From the NCBI RefSeq assembly GCF_000308595.1, contig NZ_BAGA01000077.1, positions 186,001 through 250,000 on the forward strand: a stretch of DNA of 64,000 nt. Direction: 5' to 3'. The stretch's first letter is position 1; each line of letters opens with the position of its first letter. The notes beneath the pieces were generated by a model. That model saw only the letters and a program-made list of their open reading frames with translations. It was not told where the DNA came from and ran no database searches. Of the stretch, positions 55,407 through 63,490 are shown in pieces. The stretch is from Nocardia higoensis NBRC 100133 (GTDB lineage: Bacteria > Actinomycetota > Actinomycetes > Mycobacteriales > Mycobacteriaceae). A program made the position numbers and the translations under genes.

Positions 55407-56558
55407 ATGAGTGAGCTGACTTTCCACTGGTTCCTGCCCACCAACGGCGGTGACGGCCGCTTCATCGTCGGCGGCGGCCACGGCACCGCGGTCTCCGGTG
55501 CGGGCGCCCGCCCGGCCTCCGTCCCGTATCTGGGCCAGATCGCCAGATCTGCCGAGCAACTCGGCTTCGTCGGTGCGTTGACCCCCACCGGCGCGTGGTG
55601 CGAGGACGCCTGGATCACCACCGCCATGCTGGCGAGCGTCTCCGAGCGTCTGAAGTTCCTCGTGGCCTTCCGCCCCGGCCTGACCGCTCCTTTCCTGGCC
55701 GCCCAGATGGCAGGCAGCTTCCAGAACCTCACCGGCGGCCGACTGCTGCTGAACGTCGTCACCGGCGGCGAAAGCCATGAACAGCGCATGTACGGCGACT
55801 TCCTCGACAAGGACGACCGCTACGCCCGCTGCGCGGAATACCTCGAGATCGTGCGAGCCCTGTGGTCCGGCGAGGTCGTGAACCACGACGGCCGCTACTT
55901 CCGGCTCGAGGACGCCCAACTCGCCCAGATCCCCGATCCGCTCCCCGAGATCTACTTCGGCGGCTCCTCGCCCGCGGCGCTCGCGGTCGCCGCCCGGCAC
56001 GTCGACGTCTACCTGACCTGGGGCGAACCGCCGGCCGCGGTCGCCGCGAAGATCGACACGCTGCGCCGAGCCGCCGAACGCCACGGCCGCGAACTGCGCT
56101 TCGGCATCCGCCTGCACTCCATCGCCAGGGACACCGCCGAAGAGGCGTGGGCCGAGGCCGATCGGCTGCTCGCCGGAATCTCCGAGGAGCAGATCCGCCA
56201 GGTTCAGAGCGGCCTGCGGCGCAGCGAATCCGAAGGGCAGCGGCGGATGCTTGCGCTCAACGGCGGCACCAAGGACGGGCTGCAGATCCACCCGAACCTG
56301 TGGGCGGGCGTCGGCCTGGTCCGTGGCGGCGCAGGGACCGCGCTCGTCGGCTCCCATCAGCAGATAGCCGACCTCATCGAGGAATACGCCGCGGTCGGGA
56401 TCACCGAATTCGTGCTGTCGGGCTATCCGCATTTGGAAGAGGCCTATCGGTTCGGCGAAGGCGTGCTGCCCGAACTGGCTCGCCGCGGCCGCTGGACGCA
56501 CCCGTCCCCGGGCCGGCTGTCCGTGCCCGTGGTGCCTTTCGCCGCGGCCTCTCGCTGA
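55407..56558 (+). CDS. ssuD: FMNH2-dependent alkanesulfonate monooxygenase SsuD
   Basis: 383 residues, essentially full length. Matches SsuD in order: FHWFLPTNGGDGRF, LTPTGAWCEDAWI, FLVAFRPGLTAP, NVVTGGES, YFGGSSPAALAVAA, YLTWGEPPA, and NLWAGVGLVRGGAGTALVGS. It cleaves alkanesulfonates to aldehyde and sulfite with reduced FMN and O2, so the cell can scavenge sulfur. Spacing of 1 nt from the SfnB-like gene shows a single transcript; no ssuABC transporter is present here. Two strong hairpins follow. Confidence 0.95.
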   Translation: MSELTFHWFLPTNGGDGRFIVGGGHGTAVSGAGARPASVPYLGQIARSAEQLGFVGALTPTGAWCEDAWITTAMLASVSERLKFLVAFRPGLTAPFLAAQMAGSFQNLTGGRLLLNVVTGGESHEQRMYGDFLDKDDRYARCAEYLEIVRALWSGEVVNHDGRYFRLEDAQLAQIPDPLPEIYFGGSSPAALAVAARHVDVYLTWGEPPAAVAAKIDTLRRAAERHGRELRFGIRLHSIARDTAEEAWAEADRLLAGISEEQIRQVQSGLRRSESEGQRRMLALNGGTKDGLQIHPNLWAGVGLVRGGAGTALVGSHQQIADLIEEYAAVGITEFVLSGYPHLEEAYRFGEGVLPELARRGRWTHPSPGRLSVPVVPFAAASR

Positions 56559-56610
56559 CCGGCAGACCGATCGGCGCCGTCGGCGGAACCGAGTCGAAGT
56601 GTCCTCGCGC

Positions 56611-56643
56611 CACTGCGGCCGCGAGCACTTCGCGGCCGCAGTG
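56611..56643 (+). terminator. Hairpin terminator after ssuD
   Basis: CACTGCGGCCGCGA-gcact-TCGCGGCCGCAGTG, a perfect 14-bp stem with a 5-nt loop, 52 nt past the ssuD stop. Confidence 0.8.
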
Positions 56644-56653
56644 CGAATGTCCG

Positions 56654-56681
56654 CACCAGGTCCAGGCAACCGGACCTGGTG
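56654..56681. terminator. Second hairpin between convergent ssuD and small exported-protein gene
   Basis: CACCAGGTCC-aggcaacc-GGACCTGGTG, a perfect 10-bp stem, 15 nt past the stop of the minus-strand gene. The two hairpins probably terminate the two convergent transcripts. Confidence 0.7.
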
Positions 56682-56696
56682 AGAACAGAAGGTAAC

Positions 56697-57017
56697 TTAG
56701 TAGCCCGGCCGCCCGCACGGGTCCCAGGCCGAGCCCGTGGTCCACTCGCACACATCGCCGAACACGATCGCAAAGGGCAGGTTGACGAGCAGTGCGAGGA
56801 GTCCGATGACATTGCCCTGCTGGAGGTAGTACGAGCCCGTATCCACCCCAGCCGGGATCGAATCCAGTGCCGACGAGCCGGTTCCCTCGGCGATCTCCGC
56901 CAATGGGCCCGGCGTCGGCGCGGAGTCGATCGGGGCGGCCGTGGCGCCTGCCGCGGTGGCCACGAGAGTCGCGGCTGCCAGCGAGGCGGCGGCGAGACGA
57001 AGTTCGGTACGCATCAT
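56697..57017 (-). CDS. Small exported protein of unknown function
   Basis: 106 residues. Two ATGs in tandem follow GAGGAG; the N-terminal RTELRLAAASLAAATLVATA is a signal peptide with likely cleavage around ATAAPID. The mature part (~75 residues) has one hydrophobic stretch (GNVIGLLALLVNLPFAIVFG) and two cysteines near the C-terminus (DVCEWTTGSAWDPCG), probably disulfide-bonded. Resembles small Ala-rich secreted proteins of Nocardia/Rhodococcus in design; I do not recognise the family. Confidence 0.7.
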   Translation of the reverse strand: MMRTELRLAAASLAAATLVATAAGATAAPIDSAPTPGPLAEIAEGTGSSALDSIPAGVDTGSYYLQQGNVIGLLALLVNLPFAIVFGDVCEWTTGSAWDPCGRPGY

Positions 57018-57194
57018 TGCGCTCCTCTGTCGAAGAATTGTCATTCACATACTAACTAGGGCGCAGGTCGATGTTCCAGTTATGCGCAGGTCGCATCGGC
57101 GCCCCCGGCGCGCGCCGGAGGACTACAGTCGGCATCACGGATGCGCGCCCCCGAGCAGGAACGACCGACACCCGTGCGGAAAGGAGCACCTGCA

Positions 57195-57599
57195 ATGGCC
57201 CTGGCACTCGCGACCACCATGCGCACCGGCTTCGACGAAGCGATCGAACGCACCCGTGAAGCCCTGGCGAGTCAAGGCTTCGGCATCCTCACCGAGATCG
57301 ACATGCGCGCCACATTGAAGACGAAGATCGATGTCGATATGGAGGACTATCGCATCCTCGGCGCCTGCAATCCCGCCCTCGCGCACCGCGCGGTCGGCCT
57401 CGACCGGCAGATCGGCGTGCTGCTGCCCTGCAATGTCGTCGTCCGCCGGGATTCCACCGACCCCGACACCATCCTCGTCGAGGCGATGAACCCGGCCTTG
57501 ATGGTGCAGGTCACCGGCGAACCGGAGTTGGGGGTGATCGCCGCCGAAGCGACGGCGCGCCTGGAAGCGGCGTTGAAGCTGTTGTCCGACAAACAGTGA
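57195..57599 (+). CDS. DUF302-family protein
   Basis: 134 residues. The pattern ALASQGFGILTEIDMRATLK (helix then strand with Asp), DYRILGACNPALAHRA and IGVLLPCNVVVRR is the DUF302 fold, a small alpha/beta dimer. The cysteines in GACNP and LPCN are family hallmarks. No known reaction; some members occur with thioredoxin or sulfur genes. The ATG follows AAGGAG. Single-gene unit convergent with the atypical P450 (30-nt gap). Confidence 0.9.
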   Translation: MALALATTMRTGFDEAIERTREALASQGFGILTEIDMRATLKTKIDVDMEDYRILGACNPALAHRAVGLDRQIGVLLPCNVVVRRDSTDPDTILVEAMNPALMVQVTGEPELGVIAAEATARLEAALKLLSDKQ

Positions 57600-57629
57600 G
57601 CCCCGCCGTCGCTGGGCTCGGTCCATCGC

Positions 57630-58850
57630 TCAGGTGATCGGCAGCGGCGGCGCGGGCGGAAACACGACCGGCAACGCCGCAAGCGTGCGATGCAACGGTC
57701 CCGGCCGCCACCGCAGTTCCTCGGCGGGAACGGCCAGCCGGATATCGGGCAGCACGTCGAGCAGTTGATCTATCGCGCACTCGGCGATCAGATAACCGAG
57801 CGACCGGGCCGGGCAGGTGTGCGGCCCGGCGCCCCAGGCCAGGTGCGCTCGACTACCGGCATGATCCTCGCCGGCGATCTCCGGATCGTCGTTGCATCCG
57901 GCGAGGCTGACGATCACCGGTTGATTCGCCGGCAGCCAGACACCATCCAGCAGAATCGGCTGCTTCGGATACACGATGGAGGGGTTCGGCAGCGGCGGAT
58001 CGTCGAAGAGCACCCGGTCGATGGCATCCCGGGTCGACATCGCGCCGCCGGCGATCTGCTCACCGAACCGGTCGTCGACGAGCAGCAGCCGCAAGGCGTT
58101 GACGATCAGAGCTTGCACCGGATCGATGCCGACGCCGTAGAACAGCAGCACCTGGTGCAGAATCTCCTCGTCGTCGAGCCGGGTGGGATGGCGCAGCAAT
58201 GCCGTGGTGATATCGGCGCCGGGATGGGCGCGCTTGTAGCCGACCAGCTCGCCGAGCGCCCGCTCGAACGCGCGGCTGGCCTCCGCCACCGGCGCTCCCT
58301 CGAACACCGAGGCCGTCGCCGCGGCCGCCTTCGCGCTGATATGGGCCGGACACCCGACCAGCTGGTTCACCACCATGTAGACCAGCGGCGCCACATACTG
58401 CATCGTGAGATCGGCGGCTCCGGTCTCACAGAAGCCGTTGATCAACGGCATCGCGAACTGCTCGACGAGCGCGTGCGTCGCATGCATATCGACGCTGGCG
58501 ACAGCCGCCGTGGTGGCCTGCCGCAGCCGCTCGTGCACGTAACCGGAATTGCGCGAGGCATTCGGCCGCCACCGGAACACCGGCAGCACCGGGCAGTCGG
58601 CGGGCACAGTCGCCTCCCAGGCCCGCGGATCGGACGGAAACCGCTCCTGATCGTTGAGAATGTTCAACCCCGTGCGATACCCGATCACCAGCGTGGCGGG
58701 CACCCCCGGCGCGACCTCGACCGGAACGATCGAGCCGAACCGCTCCCGCATCTCCCGGTAAACCCGATGCGGATCCTCGGTGCACTCCGGCGAGTACAAA
58801 CTGATGCGCTCCCCGTCGACTCGATGGGGATTGGTCGGCGGTGCGGACAT
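57630..58850 (-). CDS. Atypical cytochrome P450 lacking ExxR (CYP157-like)
   Basis: 406 residues from the ATG at 58850. The heme segment reads LAWGAGPHTCPARSLG with Cys346: Trp replaces the usual Phe and Pro-Ala replaces the Gly after Cys. The K-helix position reads DAIDRVLFDDPP with no ExxR pair, and the I-helix FYGVGIDPV lacks the O2-activating Thr. These features match the CYP157-type P450s of actinobacterial conservons, which lack ExxR. Unlike those, no kinase, roadblock or GTPase gene adjoins it. Catalysis may be altered or absent. Confidence 0.82.
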   Translation of the reverse strand: MSAPPTNPHRVDGERISLYSPECTEDPHRVYREMRERFGSIVPVEVAPGVPATLVIGYRTGLNILNDQERFPSDPRAWEATVPADCPVLPVFRWRPNASRNSGYVHERLRQATTAAVASVDMHATHALVEQFAMPLINGFCETGAADLTMQYVAPLVYMVVNQLVGCPAHISAKAAAATASVFEGAPVAEASRAFERALGELVGYKRAHPGADITTALLRHPTRLDDEEILHQVLLFYGVGIDPVQALIVNALRLLLVDDRFGEQIAGGAMSTRDAIDRVLFDDPPLPNPSIVYPKQPILLDGVWLPANQPVIVSLAGCNDDPEIAGEDHAGSRAHLAWGAGPHTCPARSLGYLIAECAIDQLLDVLPDIRLAVPAEELRWRPGPLHRTLAALPVVFPPAPPLPIT

Positions 58851-59075
58851 CGTTCTCCAAAACACAAGGGGGTGGTGCGGGTTCGCGGGCGGCGAGTTCT
58901 GGACAGGCCGCCTCGGACCCTAGCCCACCGCAGGCGAGATGTTCGACGATCCGGTGTTCGTCTCGCGGCATCGCGGGCCCGATCGGTTCGCGAGGGAACC
59001 GCCCGATCCGAAGTCGCGTCGCGGGCTGAGCGAGCGAACGCCGGGGCCGTGCCCGGCACCCGCTCGGCGCCGGAT

Positions 59076-60617
59076 TCAGTGACAGGTCGCCCCGGCGCAG
59101 GATCTCAGTTCACTCAACCGACGATCGAGTCCGGCCACGACATCGGTGTGCGCGGCCCGGCCCGCGGGGGTATCGATGAGATTGGTCAACTGGTAGGGAT
59201 CGACCTCCAAGTCGTAGAGCTCGTACTTGCGATCCGCGAGTGGTCGCTCACGTTCGTACCAGCGCACGTAGAGGTAGCGCTGGTTGCGGATGGCGACCCA
59301 GGACGGAATGTCCAAGACATCGGCAGGCGGTGTATCCTCCGCGACGATCTGCTCCTGGGCGATGCCGTCCCGGCCGGTGTAGCCGGCGCCGCCGTACTCG
59401 GCAAGGAAATCCGCCCGCCACGGCGAGATGTCACCCCGCAGCACGGGCGTCAGCGAGCGACCGTCCAGCCGATCCGGCGCACCGATGCCGGCCCAGTCGA
59501 GAATCGTCGGCGCCAAGTCGATCGACAGCGCCATGGCCGCGGTGCAGGTGCTCGTGATGCCGGGGCCTGCGATCACCAGCGGCACCCGGATGGATTCCTC
59601 ATACGGCGCCATCTTCTGGTCCAGGCGATGTGCGCCGAGGCTGTAACCGTTGTCGGAGGTGAAGATCAGGTAGGTGTTGTCGAGTTCACCGGTGTCGGCG
59701 AGGGTCGCCACAATGCCCGCCACCATCTCGTCGAGCGCTTTCAGCGAGCCCAGCCGGGCGGTGTAGTCGGCATCGTTGGTCGCCTCGACCGCGGCGGCCC
59801 TGGCATCGGCGCTGTGGACGAGCCAACTGGGCTTGTCGGAGACATCGGCCTCCTGGAAGTTCGGCGAGCGCGGCGCTGTCGTCGGCCGGCTCTCGGCGAT
59901 ATGGCGCGGCGCGGGTGGCAGCGGGGAATGCGGTGCGGTGGACGCGGCATACCAGAAGAACGGCTGCCCGGATTCGGCCGAATCGGTGATGAAGCGCCGG
60001 GATTTCTCGGCGACGACATCGGTCTGGTAATCCTGCGGCGCCCCACCGTATTTCACGGAGGTGCCGTTCTCGTTGAGGGTGTAGTTGTAGCCCGTGTAGA
60101 GGGAGTCGTCGATACCGGCGTTCCAGTCGTCCCACCCGGGCGGGATATGGCCGGGGGAGTGTTCGAGGCCGTTGAGGTATTCACCCGCCATGCCGGTCCG
60201 GTACCCGCTGTCGTGCAGCGCCTTGACGAAGGTGCGGGTTTCGTTGCCCTTGGCGCGGAATGCCCGGAAGCCGCCCGCGGGTCCGGCATTGGTCAGCACT
60301 CCGGTGTTGTGCCCGTATTCACCGGTCAGGATCGATGAGCGGGCCCCGCAGCAGATCGGCAACGGCGCGAATCCGTGGGTGAATTCGACGCCGCGATCCC
60401 GGATCAGCGTGGCGGTGTGCGGCATCGCCTGCCACACCGGCGTGGTCAGCGAATCCAGGTCGTCGGCGAGGATCAGCACCACATTGGGCCGGTTGTCGAC
60501 CTCCGCCGATGCGGCGCAGACGCATAGCGTCGATGCCGCCAGGACGACCAGCGAGGCGGTCAGTGCTCGTCGTGCGATACGCAGAGTGAACAACCCGAAC
60601 TCCTCTGATCTCGACAA
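59076..60617 (-). CDS. Exported sulfatase-family hydrolase with non-canonical active-site motif
   Basis: 513 residues. N-terminal signal (RIARRALTASLVVLAAS... up to ASA near residue 38). Alkaline-phosphatase-superfamily metal ligands Asp52-Asp53 (LILADDLDS) and FTSDNGYSLGAHR, with GEYLNGLEHSP conserved. The formylglycine motif, normally C-x-P-S-R, reads Cys89-Cys-Gly-Ala-Arg93 followed by SSILTGEYGHNTGV. The Arg and Cys are kept but Pro and Ser are lost, so maturation or activity needs testing. Sulfate-ester release would fit the nearby sulfur-scavenging genes. Confidence 0.9.
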   Translation of the reverse strand: MSRSEEFGLFTLRIARRALTASLVVLAASTLCVCAASAEVDNRPNVVLILADDLDSLTTPVWQAMPHTATLIRDRGVEFTHGFAPLPICCGARSSILTGEYGHNTGVLTNAGPAGGFRAFRAKGNETRTFVKALHDSGYRTGMAGEYLNGLEHSPGHIPPGWDDWNAGIDDSLYTGYNYTLNENGTSVKYGGAPQDYQTDVVAEKSRRFITDSAESGQPFFWYAASTAPHSPLPPAPRHIAESRPTTAPRSPNFQEADVSDKPSWLVHSADARAAAVEATNDADYTARLGSLKALDEMVAGIVATLADTGELDNTYLIFTSDNGYSLGAHRLDQKMAPYEESIRVPLVIAGPGITSTCTAAMALSIDLAPTILDWAGIGAPDRLDGRSLTPVLRGDISPWRADFLAEYGGAGYTGRDGIAQEQIVAEDTPPADVLDIPSWVAIRNQRYLYVRWYERERPLADRKYELYDLEVDPYQLTNLIDTPAGRAAHTDVVAGLDRRLSELRSCAGATCH

Positions 60618-60801
60618 AGTCGGCGTGGGGCGCGGTCGCCGCCGAGCCTAGAGGGCGGATCCGGGAAAACCGGTGGTCAGCGGGGGTGTGTCCGGCGATG
60701 GGTTGGAGCTGGCCAGGGTCGTAACCTCGGCGGGCACCTGGTCGAGATCACAGAGTGAACCGTCGACCCATCTCGAGCCGAGGGCCGGCACCGCCGAGAA
60801 T

Positions 60802-61344
60802 TCAGGGCGCGTCGAGGTAGCGCTGAATCGTGGGTCCCAGCCACTCGACCGTCTCGTCGTGCGACATGGCGACGACGGGTGGCAGCGCCAACACGTAGCG
60901 GCACAACGCCAGACCCAGCATCTGCGTCCCGACCAGCCCTGCCCGGCGTTGCGGCGACACCGGATTGATCTTCGCGATCGCGGGCAGCAGTTGATCCGCG
61001 AACATGGCCTGCATCCGTAGTGCCGCTTCGGCGTTGGTAGCGCTCGATCGGAGCAGCACGACCAGGGCCTCGTCGCGCTCCCACCGATTCATGAAATGCG
61101 AAACCAGTTGGGCGCCCAGCTGGTCGCGCTCGGTGCCGGACAGATCTGGGATGTCCAGATCGAAGTCGGCGGCGGCGGCGAACAGCTGGTCCTTGTTGCC
61201 GAAGTACCGCATCACCATCGACGGGTCGATGTTGGCCTCCGCCGCGATGGCGCGGATGGTAGCCCGTTCGAATCCGGATTTGGCGAACTGCTCGCGCGCC
61301 GCGGCCAGGATCACGCCTTTGGTTTCTTCCGACGATCTACGCAT
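60802..61344 (-). CDS. TetR-family repressor
   Basis: 180 residues. DNA-binding domain: ILAAAREQFAKSGFERATIR, AIAAEANIDPSMVMRYFGNK and DQLFAAA. The C-terminal ligand domain is all-helical. Divergent from the FAD monooxygenase gene; two matching 22-nt operators lie in the 104-nt gap, so it likely represses both genes and responds to the monooxygenase's substrate. Confidence 0.93.
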   Translation of the reverse strand: MRRSSEETKGVILAAAREQFAKSGFERATIRAIAAEANIDPSMVMRYFGNKDQLFAAAADFDLDIPDLSGTERDQLGAQLVSHFMNRWERDEALVVLLRSSATNAEAALRMQAMFADQLLPAIAKINPVSPQRRAGLVGTQMLGLALCRYVLALPPVVAMSHDETVEWLGPTIQRYLDAP

Positions 61345-61355
61345 GCCAACGATTG

Positions 61356-61377
61356 TAGGCCAACAAGTGTTGACTTA
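61356..61377. promoter_or_regulatory. TetR operator O2
   Basis: TAGGCCAACAAGTGTTGACTTA, an imperfect copy of O1 with core CCAACAAGTGTTG, 12 nt upstream of the TetR start; suited to autorepression. Confidence 0.65.
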
Positions 61378-61398
61378 CGCCCCACGGGGGCGCATAGT

Positions 61399-61420
61399 TA
61401 TGCCAACAAGCGTTGGCATA
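61399..61420. promoter_or_regulatory. TetR operator O1
   Basis: TATGCCAACAAGCGTTGGCATA, a 22-nt dyad with perfect 9-bp arms around AAGC, 29 nt upstream of the monooxygenase ATG. Confidence 0.75.
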
Positions 61421-61448
61421 GACAGTTCGGAAAGATCAGGAGAAGGCG

Positions 61449-62594
61449 ATGAATGACACCTACGACACGGATGTCCTCGTCATAGGAGCAGGGCCGACCG
61501 GACTGACGCTGGCCACATCGCTGGTGGCGCGCGGAGTCGCGACCATGATCGTCGACGGCCAGGCCGCCGGCGCGAACACCTCGCGCGCAGCGGTGGTGAA
61601 CGCGCGCACGCTGGAGGTTCTCGAAGATCTCGACGTGGCTCGCCGACTGGTCAAGCAAGGCGTGCAGGCCTCGCTGTTCACGATCCGCGACCGCGGCCGC
61701 ACGCTCGTTCCGGTCGATTTCAGCGGACTGCCGACGAAATACCCCTACTCCCTCCTGGTTCCGCAATCGACCACGGAGCGACTGTTGCTCGACCGGCTCG
61801 TCGAGCTGGGCGGCTCCGTCGAGCGCCCCAGGACGGTCACCGCGATCTCTCAGGACGCCGACGGCGTGACAGCGACCTTGGACAACGGCGAGGTCGTACG
61901 GGCGCGCTACGCCGTCGGTGCCGACGGCATCCGCAGCATCGTGCGCGAACAGGCGGGCATCGCGTTCGAGGGGAGCGTCTACGACGAATCATTCGTGCTG
62001 GCCGACGTGCGGCTGACCGGCGATGCGCCCACCGACGAGGTCGCCCTTTTCTGGGCGAGAGAGGGCATGACAGTGGTGGCGCCCCTGCCCGACGGCACCC
62101 ACCGCATCGTCGCGCCGGTTGCCGAGGCACCCGAGGAGCCGACGGCGGAGTTCGTCCAGCGGCTTCTGGACGACCGCATCGGCACGGGCCGCATGATCGT
62201 CACCGATGTGGTCTGGGGCTCCCGGTTCCGTATCCACCACCGGGTGGCCGACACGTACCGTGCGGGCCGGCTGCTCCTGGCCGGCGACGCGGCCCACGTG
62301 CACAGCCCGGCGGGTGGGCAGGGCATGAATCTGGGGATCCAGGACGGCATCGCGTTGGCGGAGGCGCTGGCGGCCGTCCTCGCCGGTGCGCCGGACAGCC
62401 TGCTGGACAACTACAGCGCGGTTCGTCGCCCGATCGCGAAAGGTGTTGTGGCGATTACGGATCGGCTGACCCGGCTCGCGACGCTGCCACGGGCCTTGCG
62501 CCCGATCCGCAACGTCGCGTTGAGCCTGGCCGGCCGGGTTCCTGCGATCAGGCTGGCGCTGGCCCGCCGGCTCAGCGGTTTGGTGTACCGCTGA
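61449..62594 (+). CDS. FAD-dependent aromatic-type monooxygenase
   Basis: 381 residues, class A flavoprotein hydroxylase. The Rossmann fingerprint VLVIGAGPTGLTLATSLVAR, the DG motif YAVGADGIRSIVREQ and the GD motif LLLAGDAAHVHSPAGGQGMN are all intact. The C-terminal thioredoxin-like domain of phenol hydroxylases is missing, giving the short form used for drug or small-aromatic hydroxylation (tetracycline or rifampicin type are alternatives). Controlled by the divergent TetR through two operators. Substrate unknown. Confidence 0.9.
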   Translation: MNDTYDTDVLVIGAGPTGLTLATSLVARGVATMIVDGQAAGANTSRAAVVNARTLEVLEDLDVARRLVKQGVQASLFTIRDRGRTLVPVDFSGLPTKYPYSLLVPQSTTERLLLDRLVELGGSVERPRTVTAISQDADGVTATLDNGEVVRARYAVGADGIRSIVREQAGIAFEGSVYDESFVLADVRLTGDAPTDEVALFWAREGMTVVAPLPDGTHRIVAPVAEAPEEPTAEFVQRLLDDRIGTGRMIVTDVVWGSRFRIHHRVADTYRAGRLLLAGDAAHVHSPAGGQGMNLGIQDGIALAEALAAVLAGAPDSLLDNYSAVRRPIAKGVVAITDRLTRLATLPRALRPIRNVALSLAGRVPAIRLALARRLSGLVYR

Positions 62595-62621
62595 GCCGGC
62601 GAGGACGAACCGGAAACGAAT

Positions 62622-62955
62622 ATGGCACGCGCCGAAGCCGCCACTGCACAGGAGGCGATCACCCGCGCCGCCGAAGGCGACATCGACGTCGTGCTGATGG
62701 ACCTGCGGTTCGGCAAGGGCATGGGCGGTGCCGAAGCAACCGCCCGGATCACCGCCCGCCAGGGCGCCCCCGAGTACTGATGGGCGCCACCTACGATTCC
62801 GACGCCGTCACGGCTGCCCGCCATCGAAGCAGGCGCGACCGGATACCTCCTCGAGGATGCTCCGCCCGAGGACCTGGCCCGCGGCAGCCGGACGCAGCAC
62901 GCTGGCGCCGACGGTCGCCGACCGACTGCTGAACCCGGTCTCGCGGGTGCGCTCA
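62622..62955 (+). pseudogene. Decayed NarL/LuxR response regulator
   Basis: The first frame reads EGDIDVVLMDLRFGKGMGGA then EATARITARQGAP, the phosphoacceptor region of a receiver domain, and stops at 62780. Another frame continues the family sequence: MGATYDSDAVT, then an Ile-Glu-Ala-Gly-Ala-Thr-Gly-Tyr-Leu-Leu-type run and DAPPEDLARG, after which similarity fades. At least two frameshifts separate the pieces; the LuxR helix-turn-helix is missing. A dead gene between the monooxygenase and the arsenic genes. Confidence 0.7.
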
Positions 62956-63363
62956 GGCGCGGGCGGGCAGCAGTTCGGCGACGAGTTCTTCGACGAGTGC
63001 GCGGATCTCGTCGCGGATCGGGCGCACCGCGTCGACGCCCTTCCCGGCGGGGTCGTCGAGTTTCCAGTCCCGGTAGTCGACACCGGGAAAGTAGGGGCAG
63101 GTGTCCCCACAGCCCATGGTGATCACCACATCGGAGGTCGACACGGTGTCGGGGGTGAGGATCTTCGGGGTCTGCGCGGTGATGTCGATGCCGAGCTCGG
63201 CCATCGCCTCGATCGCGGCGGGGTTGATCTGCTCGGCGGGGGCGGTACCTGCGGAGCGGACCTCGATCCGGTCGCCGGCGAGGTGGGCGAGGAAGCCTTG
63301 GGCCATCTGGGAGCGTCCGGCATTGTGGACGCACACGAACAGCACGCTGGGCTTGGATGCCAT
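62953..63363 (-). CDS. arsC: Arsenate reductase ArsC (low-molecular-weight phosphatase type)
   Basis: 136 residues. The P-loop VLFVCVHNAGRSQMAQ holds the first catalytic cysteine and the Arg; further cysteines in TMGCGDTCPYFPG and Asp in WKLDDPAGKG complete the thioredoxin- or mycothiol-coupled ArsC pattern. It reduces arsenate to arsenite for export by the ACR3 pump encoded just upstream. ATG at 63363; 127 nt separate it from the pump gene. Confidence 0.94.
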   Translation of the reverse strand: MASKPSVLFVCVHNAGRSQMAQGFLAHLAGDRIEVRSAGTAPAEQINPAAIEAMAELGIDITAQTPKILTPDTVSTSDVVITMGCGDTCPYFPGVDYRDWKLDDPAGKGVDAVRPIRDEIRALVEELVAELLPARA

Positions 63364-63490
63364 GCGGGGCACTACCTTTCGAGATTCTTCTATGGGGACG
63401 GCAAGGCTCTGCTCGGCGACGCCGAGTTGGGTACGACGGCGAGGACCCGGATCTGCCAGGTCGTCGCGGATGCCGCGCACGGTGTCGCGG

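Noticed and set aside
57630..61344. Conservon or biosynthetic gene cluster around the atypical P450
   Set aside because: No roadblock, GTPase, DUF742, PKS, NRPS or terpene cyclase genes nearby.
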